Below, piece by piece: positions 1 to 14,000 of a stretch of DNA of 64,000 bases. The DNA comes from Cliona cf. orientalis. Taxonomy: Eukaryota > Porifera > Demospongiae > Clionaida > Clionaidae. The DNA lies in the NCBI GenBank assembly GCA_963930775.1, contig OZ005689.1, forward strand, positions 11,563,079 through 11,627,078, read 5' to 3'. Below the pieces are notes generated by a model. It saw only the letters and a program-made list of their open reading frames with translations. It had not been told where the DNA came from and did not search any database. Positions within the stretch are counted from its first letter, which is position 1. Each line of letters opens with the position of its first letter. Position numbers and translations under genes: made by a program.

Positions 1-339
1 ATGGCTGATAAGTTTGCGTGTACATTCAAATCTGCCCGCTGAGGCTCGCTCTGCTGGGTGTTTGACTTTCTAGGCATCGTGTAGGCTCTCGATCCTATAC
101 TTATCAGTTTTCTTACTCTTTAGCCGTCCATAACCGAAGATTGCAGGCTTCTCAACTCGACCGTCGCGAATGTCTTCTGCGCTGCACGTGTTCGATCTCC
201 GCGTACTTCCGTGGACTATACCGTGATATTGAGCGCGCCCGTACTTCCTGTGCCCACTTTAATTGAATTTTTGAACTAATGAGCTCATTAAGAAGCAATT
301 AGGCCTTATGTATGGACACAATGCCTTTAACGGCTGGTT

Positions 340-518
340 GGCTTTACTTTTTACTAGATCTGCTGATCTGGTATGCACGTGGTACTATTACGTAATACTG
401 TGCAATCTGCATTCTTGTGGCTACTCTACAACTACACTGCATAGTACCACTGTTGCTTGTAGCTTGCAAATTTGCAATATGCAGACTAGCTATTGCTATT
501 GCGCCCAGGGTTTTGCAC
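340..518 (+). repeat. Dispersed repeat, copy 1 (second copy at 8252-8471)
   Basis: Both copies start with GGCTTTACTTTxTACTAGATC and share CTGTGCAATC, GCATTCTTGTGG and a closing GGGTTTxGCAC in the same order and orientation, with small indels. One copy lies upstream of the gene and the other in intron 7. The family is unknown. Confidence 0.6.
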
Positions 519-974
519 TATAGTGCTTCAGTGTTAGCAGGGTTGTCCTGGGGGACCATATCTGGCGCAGTGGACAGTCATGGGCCATAAGGGTGATTGG
601 ATGTTGCTACCACCAAAAGTGCTAAATTAACAGTATCACAAGATTCATGAATTCAAGCATGTACCAGTGTTTAATCACAAATGCCCATGAATGACAGGGA
701 CGTAGCCAGGGGGGAGCACAGGGGACATTTGCCCCCACTTTTTTCCCAGAGTCATGCAATATTTATCAATTCTTACTGTATAAATACCAGCACCAAGTTG
801 TTATAGTAGTCTCAGAGTCAAAAATTATCACAGAAAGGCTGACAATAAAGCTATCTATAAACAATGCTTTGATCGAGCAGTGTCTGAACTCGAATATCAA
901 GCGTTTAATGAGTTCAAAGGGCACCAAACGGGAATACGCCAGATCGCGTGATTTAATTAGTGGGTGTGGCTTCC

Positions 975-1154
975 GGTCTAAAAATTATTACAACCGCCAA
1001 ATTAAAATCCGCCAAAATTTCCTACTCGCATATATACGTATGGCGATCCCGTACCGAACCGCCAAATTTAAATCCGCCAATATTCTTTTAATAGCGATTT
1101 TGGGCTCAACCGCCAATTTTAATACCCGTCAATATTTCCGGCTATACGGTATTA
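975..1154 (+). mobile_element. MITE, left end missing; same family as 53816-54037
   Basis: The segment matches most of the complete copy near position 53.9 kb, including the internal GCGATCCCGTACCGAACCGC and the right terminus TTCCGGCTATACGGTA. The left terminal repeat is absent, so this copy is 5' truncated. Confidence 0.8.
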
Positions 1155-2003
1155 TAAAACTTAGACTATGAATATAATATCTATTTAATGCTATGTCATT
1201 TGGATTGTCAAATTATCCAATTACATACATTTTTCAGACTATCATTAACAATAATAATCTGTATCCTTACCTGGGGGTACAAAAGGTGAGCTCTGCCACA
1301 GGGCTCACTATTGGTCAGAATTGTAGTTTTGTGTGCACAAATGACGGTGACCATACAGATGCATTCTTGAACGACTCGGAACGGTGCAAAGCACCACATG
1401 TTTCGAGGGGCCTGCTGAGCAGGCAAAAGATCCTCAAGCAAAGCAAGAGGCGAGATCTGTTCTTTGTCATACCTGTCGGTTGTAGGTTTGACGTTTGAGC
1501 AGAGAGCACGTATATCGCCATCACACACTTGTTATTGGTGTGTTCGAGCAACTGCTATTGGGCAGGAACACAGTCACATTAAGAGAGCCTGGAGCGATGC
1601 TGCCATAGTATTGCCCATACTTCATCTTGCCATGGCAATCAGTGCTTGATCGCTCAATTCTTCTAATGAAGCTTACTTGATCGCCTTTCTATAGACTTAT
1701 AAATGGACTTGTATATGACTTAATCAGATACATTCCATTGTTGTAGTGAGAAACTTCAGCGAGGTTTTAATTTGGCGTTTTAACAATATTATTTTGGTAT
1801 ACCCGGCAAAAATATGTACATGTAGGTTGCCAAGCAAAAAAATTCAGTATTTAACTTCAAATACGCACACCTATGACAATAAGCATCTTTATTAAACATT
1901 TGGGATACTATTAATTCTTTTGTCATTCAGTAAAGGGTGTCGAAGGTCGTACCATTCATTGTCTGACAAATACTACACGAGTTCTTATCTGCTATAGAAT
2001 GCC

Positions 2004-2064
2004 ATGATCTACATCCACACAACTATACTACTGGTCTTAACCATACCACATCAAACAATTGCAG
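2004..2064 (+). CDS. Receptor exon 1: signal peptide
   Basis: The ATG opens a 20-codon hydrophobic leader (MIYIHTTILLVLTIP...) ending in a small-residue cleavage context. The donor is GTACGT and the exon ends in phase 1. Confidence 0.75.
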
Positions 2065-5000
2065 GTACGTGATTGTGCATTTCATTGTTACCATTTGTTA
2101 AATTTTTTATGTAATCGGTATGCCTTTCATGTACTGATGTAGCTTTCACCATATCTCCATCTGCTCAAGTTGTTGGAGTTGGGCTGCAGGCTGTCTTTGG
2201 ATGTCAGAATCTAAATGCTGATTTTATTGCCTGGATGGTTAATGAAACACGAGTGACTCTCAATATGCCTCACCCAGATCCTAATATCACAGCTGACACT
2301 ACCAGGGATGAAAATAACAATGTAATAAATCTTTTGATCATAGCTGCTCAGTCCAAGTACAATGAAACAGTGATTGTCTGTGTGGCAGGCTCTATAGGTA
2401 GTGGTTCAACTGACACAGCACCAGTAAAACTATTAATACAAGGTGAGCCAGCTACTGCATGTACCTAGCCAGAAATGTTGATGTAGAATATCATTTTTGG
2501 GTAAATTGGCAGTCTGCCAAAGTATCTCATCTGTCAGAATGTCTTATTATCATCATCATGATTATTATGTGAAGTGCAAACGGGTGAAATTGATATTTAT
2601 CAACGTACCAAACTGCCAAAGTTTGCCTAAGAGTAGGTACACACTAGTTATACAGTGGAACCCCTCCAAAATACAATCATGATAAGGCAAGATTGTGGAC
2701 AATGAAAAAGTTACTGCAAAGATAGAGACTTGTCGATTTCCAGCTCTTAGGTAACAATTGGAGACATAATTAATGGTGGGTGTGGCCTGTCCATTATGCA
2801 AGATCTTGGCTTTTGTGCAGGCTTATTTGGGCGAGGGGTTTAAAGGCTCTGGAGTTACAATCAGGACAATTTAAACTGTCCATTACATTGCAGGTGTCCA
2901 CCATTGAGGAGCACCTGAGGGGTTCCAAGCATATATATGCAGCAGTCATCGTGAACTGTTACAGAGTAGAATATCACATGTCATGCATACATAATATAGG
3001 TCCATTGAATATGGTGACTGAAAATAAAAGAAGCTCATCCACTATCACTTGGATGCCTCCGTTTTCTCTGGACCTGACTGGTGTTGATCCAGACATTATC
3101 TACTGTGTGGAGGTTTACAACATCACTTGTGGAGTGGATGATCTGGTGGTTGGTAACTGTGGTGTGACTCTGCCACGCTTTGTTAACAACAGACTACAGC
3201 AAGGATACATTTATCGCATCACGATCACTCCAAGGAGTAATGGACAGGATGCACAAAATGGAACAAGTAACACTATAGAAGGTATACTTGCTTACTACGT
3301 TGAAGCGTTAAATCACCATTCTAACTGTGTCTGTTGTGCATGTCCAAGAGCTATCCATATAAGCCAGCAACACTGTTGCTATTTGCAGTTTTGTACAGAG
3401 TAACCACAATGACTAGTGTGGAGTCTGTCGAGTTATAAGAAATATTGCTAGACCTACATACTGCTCTTGAAATGAAGCAGTCGCTGTCTCTTACATTGAT
3501 CGAAAGTTTGTCAAGAAGCAGTGGTCAGCAAATGTCATTGGGACTTTGAATAATGAAATCCACACTATTCATATCCTATAACTACTAATAAAAAGCCTAA
3601 TGGAACCTTGTATAAAACAGGTATGTAGTAGCTAGCGTGGTACACACACATAGAACGATTACTGTACCTGTGGTGAGGGTTAATGATTAAGGCTAGGCAT
3701 GTCACCTTCTGAGAGCTACATGTGTATGCAACTATAGCTTTTATCACCATGAAACTCACAGTTCTGTTACCGTTACTATACTTACTCAATACAGTCTATG
3801 GCAGTAGTTATTATTTGAGGGTGGAGAATGCTTTCGAAAGTGAGGAGGTGGTAAAAGGCTTTTACGTCAAATGAGATTGGATAGCCATCTTCTAGTGCAA
3901 GGCATGTTCTGACGGAGTTTGCTTAGCTAGCCTACCTTTTAATGCTGTAGGTGCTGATTATTAAGTGGAATTACTTGATTAAGTGCATAATTATTTTAAA
4001 ATATGTGCAATACTTTCCTCCTGATTTAACTACTAGGAAATACATGCATCTAGACAACAGAGAGCTATTATGCATTGAGTGGCTTATCTGTATCAAGCAG
4101 CTCTTGTCTTTTTTTCTTAATGCCGCTTTTTTATCTTTTTTCTCATTATTGCTTAGATTTCTTGAGTTTGATCTCATGTGTACGTGAACTCTGCATGTTG
4201 TCGACGACCTCTACCCACCTGTATAATTATGTGGAGTATGGCCAATTTAGTATCGATGTTTAAGTGCATAGCTTTTTGCTGATTCTGCAATAGGTGCATG
4301 TGCACGTCTATGGTGTGTAAGGTATACAGATAAAGTAAATAAGCTTGAAAATGAGAGGCTTTTTGTAGCCCCTTCACCCATTTCACTAGCTATTAATTGA
4401 ATGTTTATATGGATTAAAATTATGTTTTTTCCAGAAATGTTTACAGGATTGAACGATTCAAGGATAATTATCATGTTCATAAATAGCTCGATGGTTACTG
4501 CTTCATTCCAATTCAGAAATAAAGTGAGTTGCAGCCAAACCAGGCTGTAATAATTATACATGTGTAGTAGCTACATGTATGCATCACTGGATGATTTTTT
4601 ATAGAGTACTGGTGTTGAACCTGATTTTTATTCTATTACTATAACTGCTATTGATGAAATTGAAGAACTTAGTAGTGATATACTTGCAACAAGTTTTGTA
4701 CGAGACACAAGCAGTATAAATGTGAGTGTTATTCAGCCTCTACCTCGTAGAAGGCTCTGGAACTATCAAGTCTTAGCTCTGAATTGCAGCGAACGTTCAG
4801 TCACAAGTTTATTGGAATTTAGTGAGTCCTCCTAGCTGTACCAAGACTATTATTATAATTATTTTTTCAAAGGTACTCATGATATTCAGAGTGTCACTGT
4901 GAGTTCTCCCAGTCCTGGACTAATCCATGTGACTGGTGACTTCATTAATGGTTCATCAGTCAGTTCTGTACTTGTTGTCATCTACTCGACTGATAATCGT

Positions 5001-8000
5001 AATGATGTTTATTACACCACTAGTTTCCCATCCACTATAGTTGAGGGACTAATGACTAATATCAGCCGTCTTCCTTCTGGTTCGTATAATGTCTCTGTCT
5101 TTGTGTTAGAAGAAAATGGTCTACCGTTCAACAGGAGTGCCAGCACACCAAGAAGTGTGTTAGTCAGAGAACATCAAGAAGAGGAGAATGGTGAGCTATT
5201 TACGTGTGAACATTAAAGCCCTGAATTGGTAGATAGCACTAGCAAGGCTCACCATTCCTTAGCATTAATAGCCACCCATTTTGAAAGTTCCTGGATCACC
5301 CCCTGTTTTGTGCTTGACATTTTATATGAATAGAAATTGGAGGAGGGGGGTGGGGTAAGTGGAGGAAGAGGGAATTAACCTTTCTTAGAGTGTTAAGCCA
5401 CTGCAGATTAGATAAGTGAGTTACATGATTGTAGTCGGTGATGTGCAGTATTATTGTGGCTTTCACTGCTGTAGCTGGTTGTGCTAGCAAAATATAAACA
5501 TGTGTATCATTCATTAGATTTTTCACAATTTAATTCAGCACTTTGGGTACTGTACATGCATCATAGAGTCGGTAGACTCTATAAGTAGGGAGGGCCCGGA
5601 TATGCCATATAATACATTACAACTACCCAAATATCTCAAAATAGGTAATTTTATGAAATTTCTAAGTATGAAAATCAGAATCTCCAGCAAACTGTGCATC
5701 TAACAAGACCAAGATCATTCATCAAAACAATTGTACACGTCAGAACCAGATGTTCAAAAAATAGGCCATTTGTCAATCTTTCTTTCTTCTTTCTTTCTTT
5801 CTTTCTTTCTCATTTCCAGGGCTAACTAAAGACTGCCTCCACCGCTCATCTTACTTTGAGTATAAATCCATTCTATTTCGTAGCGCGCAGTGCAGTGGCA
5901 CGCTAGTTTGGCGTTACCTCGACAGTTACGTAATAGTTAGTCTCGTGCCCAGACCCCACCCTCGAGGAGGAAAAGGGTCTGGTGACTTTGGGCAAAAAGC
6001 TTGGTCCAGTTGACGACCCGCGGAGGAATTTGCGCGTCCCAATCAGATCGCAGCTTTAGCCCAGTCATATGACTCGCTAGCCGCAGGAATGTAGCAGGGC
6101 CATTGCCCGCTATATAAATTTGAATCGCCTACGCAGCCTTACTGGCCAATCAGATCCGAGCTTTATTCAAGCGCACCCGTATAGGCGCGCGCGACCAGAG
6201 CCGGCCAAACCAAGAAAACTGCCCGAAGTCACCAGACCCTTTCCCTCCTTTTGAGGGTAGGGTCTGGGGACGAGACTACGTAATAGTGGGTGTACGGCGC
6301 ATTATTGAATGGGTGTGTCTAATACGCCATTTTGTGATATAATGCGCATGCTCGGACTTTGTTGCCATGGTGAAGTCATGTGACAGCGCCTGGCCCTAGG
6401 CGCAGGCGCCGGCATCGCTAGCGCGTGCAACGGCGCGCTCGACCGATCATGGATATAAAGGTTCAAGGCTCGAGGAGCGGTAAGGTGCTAGGCATAGGCG
6501 AGCTACTCGCTAGCGCTTGCAGCGCTAGTGCTTCGCTGGATCGGTCATAGATATGATCCATCATACGGAGGAACAAGGCTCGATATTATGCCGGGTAGCT
6601 AGCTGCTGCCAACAGTAAAGACATAGAAGGCTTGGTTTTCTCCCTAAATGGAAAGTCTCATCACTACTTGGGCCGCCTAAAGCAGCCTTCTCTGTCATCC
6701 TGTTCATCCATTATGAACGCAAGTCAATGAGGGGTGTGGCAAAGAATTTTGCGCACCTCCCATCTTCCACTAGAAGTTGTGAGCATACCATGTAAGATGG
6801 CATTGATAATTACACTAAGTGCAATAAAAAAGAACAGAAACAAGTATAAAAACAATTGAATAAAATTGAAGAATGAATTAGGGATAGCAGGATCAAAAAG
6901 TACACAAACATCGCATCTACTATACATCCCTACGCTTGCTTTTTGATGGGTGCAAAATTACCAGTAATAATGCAATTGAATCAAACCTAATAAACCCGAA
7001 CCATCGTGACAACTAGGGAACAACCTGCACGAATGTCTCCCACACATACTGCACTCAACAAACATGTCAACTATGATTAATAGGTGCACAATAGTCGAGA
7101 AAAGCAAGCGTAGGGATGTATAGTAGATGCGATTATCTCTTGTTTGTGTACTTTTTGATCCTACCATCCTTACTTCATTCTTCAATTATTTTTATACTTG
7201 TATAATTAGAAGTGGCATGAATGGTGGCATTGTGGAAAATGCCGAACTCCTTTTCATGGGCTTACATGTACTGTTACTGTTTTGTAGGTAACTTTTTGAT
7301 AGAGTATGAAGTCCAATCCACATCCACTGGTGTTTGCATCACCTGTACCTTCCTGGATAGCTCTATCACTGACTGTGTAGCACTGGTACATCAGCGAATC
7401 TCTCAGCTCAGCTCTAGTGGACTGATGAACATTGAGTCAAGTCACAAATTCAACAGATCTGGTGATACCAGCACTGCACAAGGATGTATCCAAATAGTTG
7501 ATCTGGAACAGCACCAGATCGGAGTGGTGGGAGGAAGGCTGAATATCAGAATGCAACCAATTCAAGGTATATGCTCCCTACCCATGCAGTAATATGTAAT
7601 AATACATGTATGTGATCATCTATGAGAAAAGAGACCATCTGGAAGTTTTTGTTTGTAGTATGGTGCTTGTTGTATGCATGTATGAAGTAGTGCTTCTAAT
7701 ATATATATTATCTGCTTGATATTTGTATCTACACCACTAATACAGTATTATTTCATAGGTGCAGGTATACAATATCATGATAACTGATTGATCTTGTTTA
7801 TTACTACTATCTTCCCCAAAATTTTTGTCACTTTTCTCTTAACAGGTCACATAACATAATTATTATAATAGTGGGTTGTTAGCAGATTCTCTATGTGTAT
7901 TTAGAATTTACTTTCCACTATAACATAGATGAATAAGTATACATGATTGTAGGGTTATGAGGGTGTGTGTATCTGTTACCACGCTAGTTGCTACATACCA

Positions 8001-11000
8001 TTGAAAACTAGGCTTTTTGTGGTAGTTTCAAAGATCTGAATTATGTGAATTTCGTTGAAAACACTTTGTTTAAAAGTTCTGACAACATTTGATGACCACC
8101 GCTGCCTTCTCCGCTTCTTACCACGCTCTCGATCAATGAAAGTGACAGCAACTGTTTCATTTCAAGAAGATGTGTGTAGGTCTAGCGATAGTTCTTATAA
8201 TTCGATCGACTCATCACTATATAGTCATAGTAGGCTATCAACTACGCTTCTTGGCTTTACTTTGTACTAGATCTGCTGCATGATCTGGCACACACTTGGT
8301 ACTATTATAATATAATGCTGTGCAATCAGTATTAGTGCATTCTTGTGGTTACTCTCTATAATACCAACAGTATTGCTGGCATACAAATTTGCAACATGTA
8401 GACGAGCTATACTCTGTCACTACTATTCCTTTAATAGTGTAATAAATCTCATAGCGCCGAGGGTTTAGCACCAGTGGTGTTCATTGTGGCTGAAACAAGC
8501 TGTAATTGGCTGCTGCTAAGCTGGCTTTCATGTACTGTAATAATGTGTGACCAAATACAGCCAAGGCTACACAAACAGGACTGCTACTATGAGCACTGCG
8601 CTCTATATAGGTACTTCGAGCCATAACTCGGTGAGTATGGGATAGCGTTCTAGAACCTACAAAGCAGATTTTTATGTAAAGGAATGACTCATCTATTGAT
8701 CTAAGTCAAAAGTGAAAATTGAAAGTTATCACTTAGCCAACTATTTTGGCCTAGCTGTATCTCAGATTGATCTGCAGTGCATTATACATAGTTTCTCATG
8801 GACAATCACATTTATGCAAATATATTATCAGTTCTAAATGTGACCAGATTTGAGAAAAGCCGGCATATATTATTGTCAAAACACGCATATGGCGCAATGC
8901 GCGTTTTTAGTATCAACAATCAAATATCAAAGTCCAGTTTTTGTCGTATTCATGTCCAAGAACCCTTCTACTAACTGTTGCCACCGCCTATGGAGGGTAA
9001 ACGTAAGATACCAATGCGAAATAAGCCTTTTATTTTTTGTGACCTACCTAGTCACTACAGCTGCCATACAGAGAGCCCATTGCTATGGGCATTAACTAGA
9101 ATTCTCTATCTAGATACAGCTAGATTCCTTGAACTACTCACGTTCGCTCACTCTTTTAGCTTCTTCGAAGAACAATCGGTGACCATTGTCAACATCGAAA
9201 TGCGACCCTTGCTTGATCTTGACATTCATTCTGAACGGCTCCGCCCAGGTCAATTTAATCTATTTCCGGTTCACACATAGTATATGGCAATGCCATACAC
9301 ATGCATAGCAACACCTTTAGACCGTAATTTCTTGATTATTGAGGGTGTGCTGCGATCGCAAACAAAGCGCTCTAGCTCCACAGCCAAGCGTGCCATGTGT
9401 CTCAGACTTGGATGCAGGTTAGCCCTATGATACAGCTATTCAAATATACAGCTACGTAACTAAATTTTCACGGATTGACCAATATGGCGGGTTTTCTCAG
9501 ATCCGGTCACAAATATCGAGCAGGACCATGTCCGGCCAACTATAAGAATTATTTGACATGCTATCAGTGTATTATGTGACCATCTATGAGAAAACGCGGC
9601 ATATGGAATTTTTTTGTGAAAGTTGAGTTTGGTTTTGTCAGATCTGGTCACATATATTAATTTTGTGTATCATGTTGACTGGTAAAAGCGAGTGGATTTT
9701 ATCAAAAGTAAGGCTACCTATATGTAGCTAGCAATTGTAGGAATACATGACATGTGTATGTATATGCATACTCTTGTGGAAGGAAGGAATATTTTATCAC
9801 AAAAATCTATTATTCAGATACATCACCAACAGGACTGATTGCTGGGATTATAGGTAATTAAGATGTCTATGTATAATATTATGTTTTTAATTTGTATAAT
9901 TTATATGTATGACGCATATTACGTATTTGCTTGCATAACAGCTAGTGTTGTGTTTGGCATTGCTGTGGTTATGGTCGTGATATTACTTATCATGTTGAAA
10001 AAGATAAATAAAAGGTGAATACGTTTCTTATATCGTTGATAATTGAGTATTTGTCACTCTTTTTGTCCCATACACATTGTTGTATACTATTATTCAAGGA
10101 AAAAGGCACAAGTGCGTGTAAGTTACAAATTTTGAGCATGTACAATTAGCCTCGTGCCCATCCCTATTCCCACCTTTTCAATGTTGCACGCAGAAAAGGG
10201 GGAAGGTTTAGTCGATTCACTCATGTCCAGTGTTGCCTTCAACTGTCTAGGATGGTCTCAAGAAAGTCCTCAGTACCCTGTATCAGGATCTGTCTGGGAT
10301 ATTCTTTATGCCACTAATTACTTCCTTTGTACATCCTAAGACTGTCCTGGGATGATCATATTATACTCTGGCTGCTGATCTGAAGTTCCAGGACACTCCT
10401 GGGATGACTGTCCCAGGACGGTCCTAGGATGTCCTTACATTCCAGTTACATGTACATGTACCTGTGTTCCGGAGGATTCCCTGCATGTAGACATTCCAGG
10501 ACGGTCCTGGGACATCCTGTTACCTATTGTCTGCAGGATTCCCTATATACATCCCCGGATAGTCCTGGGATGTCCTTGCTATCTGTATTCCAGAGGATTC
10601 CCTGTAGACATCCCAGAATGGTCCTGGGATGTCCTAGCTTATACATTCCAGTTACCTGTGGTCCGGAGAATTCCCTGTATACATCCCAGGACCGTCCTGG
10701 GATGTCCTTACGTTCCAGCTATCTGTATTCCGGAGGATTCCCTGTAGACGTCCCAGGACGGTCCTGGGATGTCCTTACGTTCCAGCTATCTGTATTCCGG
10801 AGGATTCCCTATAGACATCCCTGGACCGTCCTGGGATGTCCCTACGTTCCAGCTATCTGTATTCCGGAGGATTCCCTGTAGACGTCCCAGGACAGTCCTG
10901 GGATGTCCTTACGTTCCAGCTATCTGTATTCCGGAGGATTCCCTATAGACATCGCAGGACAGTCCTGGGATGTCCTTACGTTCCAGCTATCTGTATTCCA

Positions 11001-14000
11001 GAGGATTCCCTGTAGACGTCCCAGGACAGTCCTGGGATGTCCTTACGTTCCAGCTATCTGTATTCCGGAGGATTCCCTATAGACATCCCTGGACCGTCCT
11101 GGGATGTCCCTACGTTCCAGCTATCTGTATTCCGGAGGATTCCCTATAGACGTCCCTGGACGGTCCTGGGATGTCCTATAAAATACATTTATTTATTATA
11201 GTATCTGTATGTTTCCAAGAATTTCTGACATAATATAATTTGTGGTATACAGTAATCTTATCATACATAATATAATATAATAATATTATGTTTAAATAAT
11301 TAATGAAGCTTTTTCTCTAGCCGTCTATTGTGTAGGTCACATAAGTAGATAATAAAAAAGAGGAAGTGCTCTTGTTTCATGTGCCTGGTGATTTTGGCAT
11401 ACCTTGACAGCCACGAAAAGGTTTGCTCGCAAACTTGCGTATCAACCTAATAATAATAATAATTATAATATTAGATTATGTTTACATATGATAATTATTA
11501 TGCTTGACTGATTAGTATACCTGTTCTAGAGCTTTGAACTTCCGGGAATCACATGTCTTTAAGCACCATGGGTCAACATGCCCCTTAATGTGCATTTTAT
11601 CAACCACTATTTCTAGTGATGACAACAAAGTAGCTGTTGGTGTTAAGCCTTAATTGTCGTAATGGATTTCTTGCATATTTCCTGAGATGGCATCCATCAT
11701 CATAACAAATAAACTCTATAATGGAAATATAAAATGAAATAAAAACATGACCATCCACTTTATGCAGCTAGTTACCGCAGATCATGAACTTTTCATTATT
11801 AAATATTTTCCGTGTTAGCTTGAGCCACCAAGATTAAGAATACTGATTACTTTGAATAATTATTAGTATGTAGTCAAGTTGGTCATGAATATGAAACTTC
11901 CCAAACAAAATATTTTTGCACGAAGTATTCCACAATCTGCGGTACCTACATTTATTTACCTAGTTTTGATGCTACTTGCTTGTTCCTTGCACAAAAATCA
12001 TGCAGGGTACCATACACTTGTGGTAGTGACTCTGAGATGAATAACTCGGACACTATTACCACAATGCCACATGGCCATATGCCCGCAAGTATTCCTACAT
12101 GTAACAATATCGTTAAAGTTATAGGGTAGATGCACTCTGAAAGTTAACAAAGACAGAAAAGTACAAGGCTAACCTGCACTTCGTTCATTTTGTTTGACAA
12201 GTCAGTGATTGTTCATCATCATATGTTAGTCTTAGTGGGCTGTGCAAGCACAGGACAAAATGAAGTGACAGTAGTGAAGATGTTTTGATTATCATACCCA
12301 GTTGTTTGTCCCTTGTTGGTTGTAGCCACTTTTTGTCTTTTTTCTGGTGGGAGTGATGAAGTTTGTGGTGTTACATGTGTCTGTATTGTGATCGTCTTTT
12401 TACCACCAAGCTGTAGTGCTGATTCTACTGTATCAATTTGCATCTGATTATCATATTCCTTAATCAATGCTAGGGGCACATCCTTTGCAGCACACCAAGT
12501 AGTGTCCGCCTCTGACATACCAAGAATTACAACCTGCATGGTAAAAATTAAAATTGTGGCAGGAATTAGAATAATATATTTCTCAAAAATAAAGTGCACT
12601 ATGTCTGGAATTAAGTTACCTTGTAGTACGTATTGGTTCTTGTCACTTTTTTCTCAAGTATCATGGAAACGACAGCTTCCTCCCTATTGTGGCCACCTAT
12701 ACTACCTTCTTCCAAATCAGGTGAAGAAAGCGTACAAACACGAGGACTATGAATCGAGCAAAACCTGGACTTAAAGGATGGGGTTCTTTGACATCCAGTT
12801 GTCACGTGCCCAGGAAGACCTTCATATTGAACAAATCCCGCTGCAGTTGCTTTACAAACCTCTCTGTTATTCTTCATGTTTCCATCAATAACTAAAGCAG
12901 AGCAACAGCCGGGTACCTTGCATGTGTGTCCTGTTTATAGCAGTGATATTAAATTTGATAATCATTCGCAGCCAAGTACCAGTCGCAAATTTAAATTGCA
13001 TTCTTTGAGAGGCCCACTTATAATATTATGTGTATGCCAGATTTGCATGATTCCTCATAATAATATGCTATATTATTATAGTGGGAAGGTTTTTAATTTG
13101 GTGAGTTTGGTACAGATCACCAAATTAAAAACTCGCCAAATGAACTTAATGCATGCCCGCCTATGGCAGTAAGCATTCAGATTGCCAAACTAAACTTTGC
13201 CAATACCGAGAGCCATTTCGCAAAATTAAATCCTTGCCAAAAATTTAATTATCACAATACAGTAACCAAATAAAAGATGTAGGAAAATGTTTTTGCTGAG
13301 CCCAGATACCACCATACCACCATACCCTGTAATGCAAAGGTAGCTATACTTGGTAGTAATTTTATCCAGTATCCATCCGTAAATTTTCAGCTACATGAAG
13401 TGTACGTGTATTATGGCAAGCTGTATTATCAAACATTGTAACACTGGCTTAGAGCACCATGCAGGGTTTCATTTAGGGGGTGCAGGGAGGGTCACTCGCC
13501 CCCCCCCCTTAAGAGTAACCACCATCCATACATGCAATACATGCACAAGTAAATATTTAAACGGTGAAAGTGTCCAAAGCGGCAGTTTTGCTCATTTTTA
13601 AGCCATAAATTAGCTGAAGCTTCACGCTACCCACAGTAGGAGACACATCCCACATCCTTGCAACATTTGACTTGAAATAGAGGGGAACCAGTGGATATTA
13701 CTGACAGACTTTCCCCATCCGAGTGTTCAGAAGCCACCAGAAACAGTTTCAGAGGTTGAAACATTAAAACATTTTCCTGGGGGAGCATACCCACAGACCC
13801 CCCTAATATAATAAAGTTAATGAGCACAACGTCATTCTTCATGGATGGAAAACATACAATAGTCTTTGCCCTCCCCCTTAACTCTGGAATTGTCGCGTTT
13901 GCCCCAACCCCTTGACAAAAATCCTAAATGAAACCCTGCCATGCTTTCAAGCAACAACCCAAACGTAATACAACTCACGTGCATATTTCTCACTGAATGC

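Larger units (their letters stand above)
1..2003. other. Upstream flank of the receptor gene; repeats only
   Basis: I see no convincing coding exon here. The stretch holds a copy of a dispersed repeat (340-518) and a truncated MITE (975-1154). The short open frames have no recognisable domain. The promoter of the receptor gene should lie in the last few hundred bases, but no clear TATA box or initiator could be singled out. Confidence 0.5.

Noticed and set aside
2780-3403. A 207-codon frame starting at 2780 taken as one exon
   Set aside because: Its first part lacks domain features. The acceptor before 3000 joins exon 2 in frame and gives a clean FN3-like module, so the upstream part is intronic.
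10429-10881. 150-codon frame over the left subterminal array
   Set aside because: The translation is a periodic copy of the repeat unit, and the frame ends within the array.
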